Assembly (NCBI GenBank): GCA_900766785.1
Contig: CAAFWT010000079.1
Coordinates: 1-12,506 of the forward strand
From: an uncultured Paraprevotella sp.
Lineage (GTDB): Bacteria > Bacteroidota > Bacteroidia > Bacteroidales > Bacteroidaceae
DNA: 12,506 bases
Direction: 5' to 3'
This document shows, piece by piece, positions 1 to 5,842 of this stretch. Below the pieces are notes generated by a model. It was not told where the DNA came from. It made no database searches and worked only from the letters and a program-made list of their open reading frames with translations. Numbering within the stretch: the first letter of the stretch is position 1; the number at the start of each line of letters is the position of its first letter. The translations under genes and the position numbers were made by a program.

Positions 1-72
1 AGTAAGCCCAATCGCAAGCGCGGTGTGCGTACAGGCAAACCATACTCCTTGAGTGATGAGATGGAACCATAA
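1..72 (+). CDS. 3' end of an unidentified gene (partial)
   Basis: Reading from base 1 in frame 1 gives 23 codons and a TAA stop at 70-72. The peptide is basic at first (KPNRKRGVRTGK) and ends YSLSDEMEP. The rest of the gene lies left of the window, so the product cannot be named. Support is the position just before a strong hairpin at 150-199 that could terminate it, and the lysine/arginine-rich tail. The - strand is also open over these 72 bases, so direction and coding status are uncertain. Confidence 0.4.
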   Translation, partial: SKPNRKRGVRTGKPYSLSDEMEP

Positions 73-149
73 TCCTCTCCACCTGGAGTCTGAAGCCTAT
101 CAATAGCCACTTCATATCGATTCACTCTGAATCGGGGCTTCTGAAACAG

Positions 150-199
150 AAATCCTGCAGTACCGATGCCTATAATGGTGATGCGGTACCGCAGGATTT
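150..199. terminator. Long hairpin, likely bidirectional terminator
   Basis: Arms 150-164 and 185-199 pair over 15 positions with one mismatch (A159/C190), around a 20-base loop. On the - strand that mismatch becomes a G-U wobble, so the - strand transcript forms the slightly better stem. The + strand arm ends in TTTT (197-200) and the - strand one in a short T-rich stretch. It lies between the partial gene ending at 72 and the convergent phosphoesterase ending at 284, where a shared terminator is expected. Confidence 0.6.
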
Positions 200-221
200 T
201 CGTATGTATATACCTATGATG

Positions 222-261
222 TGTGTCATACTGATTGCCGTCGGTGCAATACGGTGACACA
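222..261. repeat. Inverted repeat beyond the phosphoesterase stop
   Basis: TGTGTCA (222-228) and TGACACA (255-261) are perfect 7-base inverted arms. Between them either CCGT/ACGG or ATTGC/GCAAT can pair, so two alternative inner hairpins exist. It begins about 20 bases past the phosphoesterase stop codon on the - strand. There is no U-tract, so it may stabilise the mRNA 3' end rather than terminate transcription. Confidence 0.35.
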
Positions 262-283
262 TGCTCTGATTGCCTTAGTAGAC

Positions 284-1636
284 TTATTTGCAACGCCTTA
301 CCTTGCGAGGCTTAAACGTTCGTTCATCTATCAATTTCCCATTCAGTACATTATAGGCACGCACTGTGAGAGATCCGTCCTTGGTAATACCTTCTATCAC
401 GGTGGGGAAATCCTCGGCATCGGGATTGCTTTCCTCGCAACCGCCGCCCACCATCTGAGCCCAGGGCCTATCCTCGGTAGGTGCATCGAAACGGTATTTA
501 TGCTGATGTGCACATACTATCAGTTGGCATCCGGCTTTTTCCAGGAGGGGTGTCCACAGGTTGGCACAGGTGCGTTGCCATAATGCATAGTCGGTGGAAT
601 AACGTGGATCCTTGTCGGCAGGTGCTACATCACCGGGATTGGCAGTAGGATCGCTGTCAAACAGAGGAATATGGCAGAAGGCCACCAGATAGGGAGCTGT
701 GGCTATCTCCTTACGCTTCAGGGCATCCTGCAGCCACTGGACCTGGGCTTGACGATAGGGAGCGGAACGGAACAGATTGGCAAACAGGGGATTGCTGTCC
801 ATCTTGTCCTCGGCAGTATCCAGGCCGATGACGGCTATCTCACCCATTCTCACAGCGAAGTTTCTTCCCAAATCCCAATCGCGGCTACTGCGTTCTTCCG
901 GTTGGCGGAACATCCACACACGCTCCAGAGTACGGTTGGCCAAGCCGCGCGAATCATGGTTGCCAGGAGAGAAGAGATAGGGGATACGTGCTGCAAAATC
1001 ATGCTGTGAAATCTTGGGCTGCAGAATGGCCACCTTCTGGTCCTTGATGTTCTCCAGGGTGTTGCATGTATCTCCATTCCAGATGACACACGAAGGTCCT
1101 ATCTCGAGTATCTTGCCTATCTCCTTTTCAAAAGCCTTCCATTTCATATGAGTGTCATTGATGACACAGAAATGTCCCTTAGCCTCTTTTCCTGCAGTAC
1201 GGAAGGAATATATCTGAGCCGGCTCTTCATTACCTATTATCTTCATGTTTTGTCCGTGTCCGTAATGAATCCGGTCGGCACCTATTCTGTAATAATATGT
1301 GGTGGATGGTTTGAGTCCGGTGAGACGTATTTGCATGACATCAGCATTCATAGCGGTCACCCTATAGCCTCCGCAGTACACCTTCGTTCCATCAGACAAG
1401 TCGGGCATCTCGCCATATATGACATATCCGTTGGCATTGGCAGTGACGCTGAAGGCTATGCCCATGCTTGTTTCGGCATAGTTCTGCAGCATGGGAGCAC
1501 TATCTATCAGAGTGTGGTCAGGCGAAGTGTTGTCAGCCTGCGGCAATTCATTGGTCTGTGAAGATACTGCAGGTAAAGTTATTGCCTGTGTGGCGGCCAG
1601 TACAGCACTGTTCTTCAAGAAATCTCTTCTGTTCAT
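284..1636 (-). CDS. Calcineurin-like metallophosphoesterase with purple acid phosphatase-type N-terminal domain
   Basis: A 450-residue exported phosphoesterase. The N-terminus, MNRRDFLKNS followed by an alanine-rich hydrophobic stretch to about residue 25, resembles a twin-arginine leader (RRxFLK). Residues about 55-148 look like the fibronectin-III-like N-terminal domain of purple acid phosphatases (LTGLKPSTTYYYRIG, ending FRTAG). The metallophosphoesterase domain follows with the two-metal ligands in order: D161 and H163 (NDTH), D189 (NGD), N226-H227 (GNHD), H322 (CHIPL), H377 and H379 (AHQH). The family hydrolyses phosphate mono- or diesters; the substrate cannot be read from sequence. Export is inferred from the leader, and whether this organism has a Tat system is not visible. 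The start is at the only sensible leader. It is transcribed divergently from the TenI-like gene, with a -7 element at 1723-1730, and appears monocistronic. Confidence 0.88.
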   Translation of the reverse strand: MNRRDFLKNSAVLAATQAITLPAVSSQTNELPQADNTSPDHTLIDSAPMLQNYAETSMGIAFSVTANANGYVIYGEMPDLSDGTKVYCGGYRVTAMNADVMQIRLTGLKPSTTYYYRIGADRIHYGHGQNMKIIGNEEPAQIYSFRTAGKEAKGHFCVINDTHMKWKAFEKEIGKILEIGPSCVIWNGDTCNTLENIKDQKVAILQPKISQHDFAARIPYLFSPGNHDSRGLANRTLERVWMFRQPEERSSRDWDLGRNFAVRMGEIAVIGLDTAEDKMDSNPLFANLFRSAPYRQAQVQWLQDALKRKEIATAPYLVAFCHIPLFDSDPTANPGDVAPADKDPRYSTDYALWQRTCANLWTPLLEKAGCQLIVCAHQHKYRFDAPTEDRPWAQMVGGGCEESNPDAEDFPTVIEGITKDGSLTVRAYNVLNGKLIDERTFKPRKVRRCK

Positions 1637-1722
1637 AGATACTATTGTAAGTGTGCGGAAATCAATGATATAATAGTTGTATGTCTCACATTACAGAAAA
1701 TTCTTCAATACATACTTTCATG

Positions 1723-1730
1723 CAAAGTTA
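1723..1730 (-). promoter_or_regulatory. Bacteroidetes -7 promoter element for the phosphoesterase
   Basis: Read on the - strand this is TAACTTTG, an exact match to the Bacteroidetes sigma-ABfr -7 consensus TAnnTTTG. It lies 86 bases before the ATG at 1636, implying a leader of roughly 80 bases. A TTTG sits further upstream but with 24 bases between it and the -7 element, longer than the usual 19-21, so the -33 element is not assigned. Confidence 0.55.
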
Positions 1731-1795
1731 ATAAAACTTCTCATATTTATGAAACAAAACATCGGTTCAATGGCTTACAGACGAGTGAAAATAAC

Positions 1796-1803
1796 TATCT
1801 TTG
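1796..1803 (+). promoter_or_regulatory. Bacteroidetes -7 promoter element for the TenI-like gene and prs
   Basis: TATCTTTG matches TAnnTTTG exactly and lies 28 bases before the ATG at 1832, giving a short leader. No clear TTTG was found at the -33 position. With the element at 1723-1730 it forms a divergent promoter pair in the 195-base gap. No separate promoter was recognised in the 76 bases before prs, so prs may be co-transcribed from here. Confidence 0.55.
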
Positions 1804-1831
1804 CATCTAAAATTAAGAGTAGCCCACAAGA

Positions 1832-2443
1832 ATGAAGCTTATTGTTCTTACCGAACCTGGTTTCTTCATAGAGGAGGACAAGATACTTACCTCACTTTTT
1901 GAAGAAGGTTTGGACACTTTGCACCTTCGTAAGCCGGATTCAGAACCCGTATATTGTGAGCGTCTCCTTAGTCTAATCCCCGACATATATCACAACAGAA
2001 TAGTTGTCCATGACCATCATTATCTGGTGGACGAATTTCACCTGATGGGTTATCACCTGAGCAGGCGGAACGATACCTGTGCACATGTCCATACCGGCAC
2101 ATGCACACGCACCTGCTATTCCCTCTCCGAGGCTGTGCAGGAGAAAGACAGATGCAGCTATGTGCTCTTACGCAATATCTTCGACAGTATATCAGAGCCC
2201 ACCAACAAGGCATCCTTCAGCAGCGAAGAACTTCTGGAGGCGCGTCAGAAAGGCATTCTGGACCGAAAGGTAATGGCCGAGGGCGGCGTCTCACTCGATA
2301 GCATCCCCTACCTCCGTGAGCTGGGCTTTGGGGGAATAGCAGTACGGGGCGAACTCTGGAGACATTTCGATATACATCAGGGAACAGATTTTCGCGAACT
2401 GATAACCCATTTCCGTCTGCTGAGAAAAGCTACTGCCGACTGA
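1832..2443 (+). CDS. ThiE/TenI-family TIM-barrel protein, probably not a canonical thiamine phosphate synthase
   Basis: A 203-residue protein with the ThiE/TenI plan: an opening beta strand (LIVLTEPG), TLHLRKPD at 29-36, RIVVHDHHYL at 56-65, GYHLSRRN at 73-80, LLRNIFDSIS at 112-121, and the phosphate-binding end EGGVSLDSI (150-158) plus GFGGIAVRGELW (165-176). True ThiE couples HMP-pyrophosphate to thiazole phosphate using a QLRxK motif and an ND pair. Here these read HLRK and HD, so the catalytic set is altered. TenI of Bacillus, a relative, is a thiazole tautomerase. Thiazole tautomerase, a diverged ThiE or an unassigned role all remain possible. It is soluble, with no leader. It sits 76 bases before prs on the same strand and may share its transcript; no other thiamine gene or TPP riboswitch was seen nearby. 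Confidence 0.8.
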   Translation: MKLIVLTEPGFFIEEDKILTSLFEEGLDTLHLRKPDSEPVYCERLLSLIPDIYHNRIVVHDHHYLVDEFHLMGYHLSRRNDTCAHVHTGTCTRTCYSLSEAVQEKDRCSYVLLRNIFDSISEPTNKASFSSEELLEARQKGILDRKVMAEGGVSLDSIPYLRELGFGGIAVRGELWRHFDIHQGTDFRELITHFRLLRKATAD

Positions 2444-2519
2444 ATCTGACAGCCATGGAGTATTCAGACAATGACAAGAGAGTATGAACATATAATCTAA
2501 ATATTCAGTAAATAAAGAT

Positions 2520-3458
2520 ATGGAAGAGAAGAAGACATTCAAGGTGTTCTCTGGAACCAACAGCCGTTATCTGGCTGAGAAGATTTGCCAAAGTCTGGAT
2601 TGTGAACTTGGCGATCTTTCCATTACTCGCTTTGCAGATGGTGAGTTTGAAGTTTGTTTTGAGGAAAGTATCCGCGGACAGGATGTATTCCTGGTACAGA
2701 GCACATTCCCCAATGCAGACAATCTCATGGAACTCCTGCTCATGATAGACGCAGCCAAGAGAGCCTCTGCCAAGACTATAACTGCTGTGATTCCTTATTT
2801 TGGATGGGCACGACAGGACCGCAAGAGCAAGCCCCGTGTGAGTATAGCTGCCAAACTGGTGGCCGATATGCTCAGCGTGGCAGGCATCAGCCGCATGATT
2901 ACCATGGATCTGCATGCCGACCAGGAGCAGGGATTCTTCAATGTTCCCGTGGATCATCTCTATGCCAGCAGTGTGCTTCTTCCCTACATACAGTCACTCA
3001 ACCTGAAGAATCTGGTTATTGCCACACCCGATGTGGGTGGTACAAAACGTGCCAGCACCTACAGCAAGTATCTCAACTGCCCCCTGGTGCTCTGCAACAA
3101 GACACGCAAGAAAGCCAACGAGGTGGCCAGCATGGAAATCATCGGAGACGTGCAAGATGCCGACGTAGTGCTCGTGGACGATATCGTGGATACTGCTGGT
3201 ACCATCACCAAGGCTGCCGACCTGATGAAAGCCAATGGCGCACGCACAGTACGTGCCATTGCCAGCCATTGTGTGATGAGCGGACCAGCCAGCGAGCGTG
3301 TAGAGAACAGCGCTCTCGTGGAGATGGTGTTCACAGACAGCATTCCTTACAACAATGCTTGCAAGAAGGTGAAAGAGCTGAGCATCGCCGACCTTATTGC
3401 CAACACCATCCGCTGCGTACTTAATAACGAGAGTATCAGTAAGCAGTATCTTATCTGA
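2520..3458 (+). CDS. prs: Ribose-phosphate pyrophosphokinase (PRPP synthetase)
   Basis: Makes PRPP from ribose 5-phosphate and ATP, feeding purine, pyrimidine, histidine, tryptophan and NAD synthesis in the cytoplasm. At 312 residues it has the usual full length. Visible landmarks are FADGE at 38-42, the ATP-binding segment WARQDRKSKPR (96-106), DLHADQ at 130-135 with the metal-binding histidine H132, a flexible-loop-like CNKTRKK (192-198), and the PRPP-binding loop VDDIVDTAGT at 219-228 followed by the allosteric/regulatory C-terminal half. All key residues look intact. The ATG follows an AT-rich leader without a strong Shine-Dalgarno, typical of this phylum. A 12-bp hairpin begins right after the gene. 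Operator-like palindromes resembling the enterobacterial PurR site lie about 350 bases downstream, though not in a position expected to control this gene. Confidence 0.97.
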   Translation: MEEKKTFKVFSGTNSRYLAEKICQSLDCELGDLSITRFADGEFEVCFEESIRGQDVFLVQSTFPNADNLMELLLMIDAAKRASAKTITAVIPYFGWARQDRKSKPRVSIAAKLVADMLSVAGISRMITMDLHADQEQGFFNVPVDHLYASSVLLPYIQSLNLKNLVIATPDVGGTKRASTYSKYLNCPLVLCNKTRKKANEVASMEIIGDVQDADVVLVDDIVDTAGTITKAADLMKANGARTVRAIASHCVMSGPASERVENSALVEMVFTDSIPYNNACKKVKELSIADLIANTIRCVLNNESISKQYLI

Positions 3459-3466
3459 TATCATCA

Positions 3467-3533
3467 CATATATTCCACAAGCAGGAGGTAAGCACCCATC
3501 AGGGATGTTTATTTCCTGCTTGTGGCGTATATG
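3467..3533 (+). terminator. Hairpin after prs, probable terminator
   Basis: A perfect 12-bp stem, CCACAAGCAGGA at 3475-3486 with its complement at 3514-3525, is extended outward by CATATA/TATATG (3467-3472 with 3528-3533) across a two-base internal loop. The loop is 27 bases and could hold a small CATC/GATG hairpin. It begins within 10 bases of the prs stop. No U-run follows, so it is not a textbook intrinsic terminator and may instead mark a processed or protected 3' end. Confidence 0.5.
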
Positions 3534-3608
3534 ATAGGGGCCTCCTTCTGACACTTTGCTCACAATAAGAAACTTTTGCTTACTATCTGCATTTTGCATG
3601 TGCCTCCA

Positions 3609-3703
3609 GGATGCGTCAAAATCATCCTTTGCCTCCCTCATGGGCATCTGTACGATGCAGAGAAGGGGCAAAATGGGCCTCAAAAGCACATGAAAACGCA
3701 TCC
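3609..3703. repeat. Nested inverted repeats, possible structured RNA
   Basis: Outer arms GGATGCGT (3609-3616) and ACGCATCC (3696-3703) are perfectly complementary. Inside, TTTGCCTC (3628-3635) pairs with GGGGCAAA (3665-3672) with one wobble. Innermost, GCATC (3644-3648) pairs with GATGC (3654-3658) around a five-base loop. The three stems are nested in order and could form one elongated fold. No known RNA family was recognised, and stems of this size can occur by chance. Confidence 0.3.
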
Positions 3704-3812
3704 ATAGACGTTCATTTCTCTGTGCACAATTGAAAAAGGACCATATTTCTGACAGTTAACAACTGATTATCAAATGTTTACGTGGTGTTTTTCTATGCTT
3801 TTCGTCTTGGAC

Positions 3813-3878
3813 GCAAATATATGCAACCGCGATTGCAAACGTTTGCAACCCCACTTGCAAACGTTTGCGTCCGCGAAG
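3813..3878. repeat. Three phased 22-bp repeats with palindromic LacI/PurR-like core
   Basis: Units at 3813-3834, 3835-3856 and 3857-3878 are exactly 22 bp each. Units 2 and 3 start with the perfect 12-bp palindrome GCAAACGTTTGC; unit 1 has the diverged palindromic form GCAAATATATGC. The spacers are more variable. The flanks GGACGCAAA (3809-3817) and TTTGCGTCC (3864-3872) make bases 3809-3872 an imperfect 64-bp palindrome centred on unit 2. The core matches the centre of the E. coli PurR operator ACGCAAACGTTTGCGT and the LacI-family pattern with a central CG, which unit 1 lacks. A 22-bp period is about two helical turns, so bound dimers would lie on one DNA face. Iterons are an alternative reading. 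Confidence 0.75.
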
Positions 3879-3982
3879 TCATGCGTTTATCTTCATCACC
3901 ATTTACCTTCTGAAAAGCCGAAACGGATGCTCCAAAGAGCACATTTTGATGTCTGCTTTGAGGCAAATATGAACTAAAAAAA

Positions 3983-4025
3983 GCCTTTTAGAACCTCTTT
4001 TGGAAGGTTACGAGTGAGAAAAGGC
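3983..4025. repeat. Two-part inverted repeat
   Basis: GCCTTTT (3983-3989) and AAAAGGC (4019-4025) form perfect 7-base outer arms. Inside, AACCT (3992-3996) pairs with AGGTT (4005-4009). A run of seven A precedes the left arm (3976-3982), which on the - strand gives a stem followed by a T-run, the arrangement of an intrinsic terminator for - strand transcripts passing the fucosidase end. Confidence 0.4.
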
Positions 4026-4045
4026 CATCCTAAATGATGGATTTC

Positions 4046-4071
4046 TTGCACAAAATGAGCCTAATGTGCAA
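4046..4071. repeat. Short inverted repeat
   Basis: TTGCACA (4046-4052) and TGTGCAA (4065-4071) are perfect 7-base arms around a 12-base loop, followed on the + strand by an AT-rich stretch (TAATTT). It could be a weak + strand terminator, but no gene immediately upstream needs one. Confidence 0.3.
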
Positions 4072-4165
4072 TAATTTCCTCTGGATGACGAAATATGATG
4101 TAACATTTCTGAGTATCACTTTGCTCGTTTATCTCATCATAATGCTGCACTATGTCAAATGGGAG

Positions 4166-4190
4166 ACGATGTGATATTATGCGTCATCGT
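4166..4190. repeat. Short inverted repeat
   Basis: ACGATG (4166-4171) and CATCGT (4185-4190) pair over 6 bp with a 13-base AT-rich loop. GATGACG at 4084-4090 is also complementary to CGTCATC at 4183-4189, so an alternative long-range pairing exists. No function is assigned. Confidence 0.25.
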
Positions 4191-4229
4191 ATTGTGTGGG
4201 AGCCTCATCGCAACCATATGTCCAGATAC

Positions 4230-4261
4230 ATTTCTACCGAGCTGTAGGGCTCGGTAGAGAT
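4230..4261 (-). terminator. Strong hairpin downstream of the fucosidase, probable terminator
   Basis: Arms 4230-4242 and 4249-4261 pair over 13 bp around a 6-base loop, with a single T-G wobble at 4232/4259. The core CTACCGAGC/GCTCGGTAG is perfect. It begins 45 bases past the fucosidase stop on the - strand. The - strand continuation lacks a long T-run. It is the strongest short-loop hairpin in the gap and the best candidate for the fucosidase 3' end. Confidence 0.55.
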
Positions 4262-4306
4262 ATGAATGCGGCATGCTAATCATCCATAGCCTGCATTTGC
4301 AGTAGA

Positions 4307-5701
4307 TTATTTCTCTAATGCCTCATACACACCCAGTTCGCAGATTTTCACCACACCCTGGAACCTCTTCACAGTAACCCTTACAGCATCGGCCTTGACC
4401 GTTGGGAAACGATGTATAATCACTTTCCCGTCTGCCTTGGCCTGACCCTCGTAGATGGTATGCCAGGTTTCCTTGTTGCGGTATTCCAATTTGTATTCCT
4501 GTATCACATGGGCATCGGGGACAGTCAGAGTGACCATGTTGATGGGGTGCCGGCCCTGCAAGTCCACCATCCAGAAGGGGTTCTGAACCAGGGGATGGGA
4601 AGTCCATGCCGTCACGAAGTCGTCATCATTGGCAAAGTCCATGATTCCATAATCATAACTCCACGATGATTCAGCCGGCTTACGCTTGACGATATTAGCT
4701 TGCACGATGGGCAATGAGCTTTCCGGCAAATCGGCCACGTGTCCGTCATTCTCCCACAAGCGGCCTATCTCCTGGAGTGCTTCTATAGCATTCTTGTCCA
4801 TTCGCCCATCTCTGTTGGGAGCCACATTGAGGATAAAGTTGCAATGTGCCTTTCCGTATGGGATAATCATCTCGTTGACCAGGGTCTGAGGAGATTTCAG
4901 TTGGTCTGTGGGAAAGGATTCTTTCCAGAACCAGTTCTTCTGCAGAGGCAGACAAGCAAGTGCGGGCAACTGATTCTCTGTGGTGGAAATCTTCTGTCCA
5001 GCTCCCTGCTCGTATGACTTGATGTCGGTATAGAAGAGAGCTTCCCGCGGATACTTGGCAGCATTGAGGTCCATCACCAGGCACTCCGGCTGCAAGGACT
5101 TGATGTAAGCATATATTTCGGGGAAGGGAACATCCTCATAACTGATGCGTGACCATGGAGCATCCCATCCGTCGATAATCAAAGCCTTGATGGGACCATA
5201 GGAAGTGAGGAGTTCGTGCAGTTGTGCCTTGATCATCTCTATCTTGTTGCGCGTAATCATGCCAGGGCGCAGACGATGATGAGTGTCCAGAATGGAATAA
5301 TAGAGCATTACCTCGAGCCCTTCCTTGCGGAATGCATCCACATACTCGCGCACCACATCGCGTCCCAGGGGGGAGTTCATGACGTTATAGTCGGTGGTCT
5401 TGGTGTTCCATATACAGAATCCACTATGGTGCTTGGTGGTAAGGCAGCCATAGGTCATATGGGCAGACTTGGCGGCCTTGGCCCATTGCTGGCAATCCAG
5501 ATGCTTGGGATTGAAAACAGATGCTGGCAGGTCGGGATCGGGCCAGTCTTCGGGTGCATAGGTGGGAATGTTGTAATGGATAAACATTCCGAAACGCAAG
5601 TCCACGAATTCTTGCTGCAATTGATGCAGAGACTTTGTGGAAGCAAATGTCATCAGACTGGCGACCAGCAGGCATGTCAGCGTGACAATGGTTCTTTTCA
5701 T
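4307..5701 (-). CDS. Secreted GH29 alpha-L-fucosidase with C-terminal F5/8 (discoidin-like) domain
   Basis: A 464-residue glycoside hydrolase expected to release alpha-L-fucose from host or plant glycans outside the cytoplasm. Residues 1-20 form a Sec signal peptide (MKRT, then hydrophobic to TFAST), with no lipobox cysteine. The GH29 barrel shows RFGMFIHYN (36-44), TKHHSGFCIW (89-98) with the conserved His pair, and ALIIDGWD (173-180), where D177 aligns with the catalytic nucleophile. The acid/base is less certain; E242 in TTENQLP, ahead of NWFWK, is a candidate. Residues about 340-460 resemble a discoidin-type beta-sandwich (FWMVDLQGRHPINMVTL, then YKLEYRN). It stands alone, with no SusC/SusD pair, sulfatase or sugar regulator in view. 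A hairpin at 5748-5801 separates it from the S41 gene upstream. No clear -7 element was found in the 141-base leader region. Confidence 0.92.
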   Translation of the reverse strand: MKRTIVTLTCLLVASLMTFASTKSLHQLQQEFVDLRFGMFIHYNIPTYAPEDWPDPDLPASVFNPKHLDCQQWAKAAKSAHMTYGCLTTKHHSGFCIWNTKTTDYNVMNSPLGRDVVREYVDAFRKEGLEVMLYYSILDTHHRLRPGMITRNKIEMIKAQLHELLTSYGPIKALIIDGWDAPWSRISYEDVPFPEIYAYIKSLQPECLVMDLNAAKYPREALFYTDIKSYEQGAGQKISTTENQLPALACLPLQKNWFWKESFPTDQLKSPQTLVNEMIIPYGKAHCNFILNVAPNRDGRMDKNAIEALQEIGRLWENDGHVADLPESSLPIVQANIVKRKPAESSWSYDYGIMDFANDDDFVTAWTSHPLVQNPFWMVDLQGRHPINMVTLTVPDAHVIQEYKLEYRNKETWHTIYEGQAKADGKVIIHRFPTVKADAVRVTVKRFQGVVKICELGVYEALEK

Positions 5702-5747
5702 AAGTTAATTTCGTTTTATAGATAAAATGATTGTGGCATCTGATTCA

Positions 5748-5801
5748 GGACATATATCTAGCATACATGGCGTGACGTGCATGGCTGAAAGATATGTGTC
5801 C
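5748..5801 (-). terminator. Hairpin between the S41 protease gene and the fucosidase
   Basis: Arms 5748-5759 and 5790-5801 pair over 12 positions, with one T-G wobble on + that becomes an A-C mismatch in the - strand RNA. Inside, AGC/GCT and CATG/CATG can extend the stem. It starts about 40 bases past the S41 stop on the - strand and likely ends that transcript, leaving the fucosidase its own promoter. A (TA)n tract lies at about 5809-5819. Confidence 0.45.
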
Positions 5802-5842
5802 CCTCATTATATATATATAGTCTGTATCATTGCGCTTCGGTA

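Larger units (their letters stand above)
3459..4306. other. Convergent intergenic gap rich in inverted repeats
   Basis: These 848 bases lie between the 3' ends of prs (+) and the fucosidase (-). Open frames exist on both strands, for example 3774-3977 on + and a - strand frame running from 3701 into prs. None has a recognisable domain or plausible composition. The region instead holds a series of inverted repeats: 3467-3533, 3609-3703, the 22-bp array at 3809-3878, 3983-4025, 4046-4071, 4166-4190 and 4230-4261. It could house a non-coding RNA, be a decayed insertion, or be spacer with terminators. No tRNA, rRNA or transposase was seen. Confidence 0.6.

Noticed and set aside
118..134. CGATTC/GAATCG hairpin considered as the T-arm of a tRNA
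   Set aside because: The loop does not match the TTCRA pattern, and no acceptor stem, D-arm or anticodon arm could be placed around it.
2994..3701. A 235-codon - strand frame covering the 3' part of prs and the intergenic gap
   Set aside because: Two thirds is antisense to prs and the rest crosses the hairpins after prs; no domain or leader is recognisable.
3813..3878. The 22-bp repeats considered as a CRISPR array
   Set aside because: The repeat units are contiguous with only about 10 bp between cores, so there are no spacers of CRISPR length, and no cas gene is present.
3774..3977. A 67-codon + strand frame across the 22-bp repeat array
   Set aside because: Its sequence is simply a translation of the palindromic repeats and flanks; 22 is not a multiple of three, so no peptide repeat is preserved, and no domain is visible.
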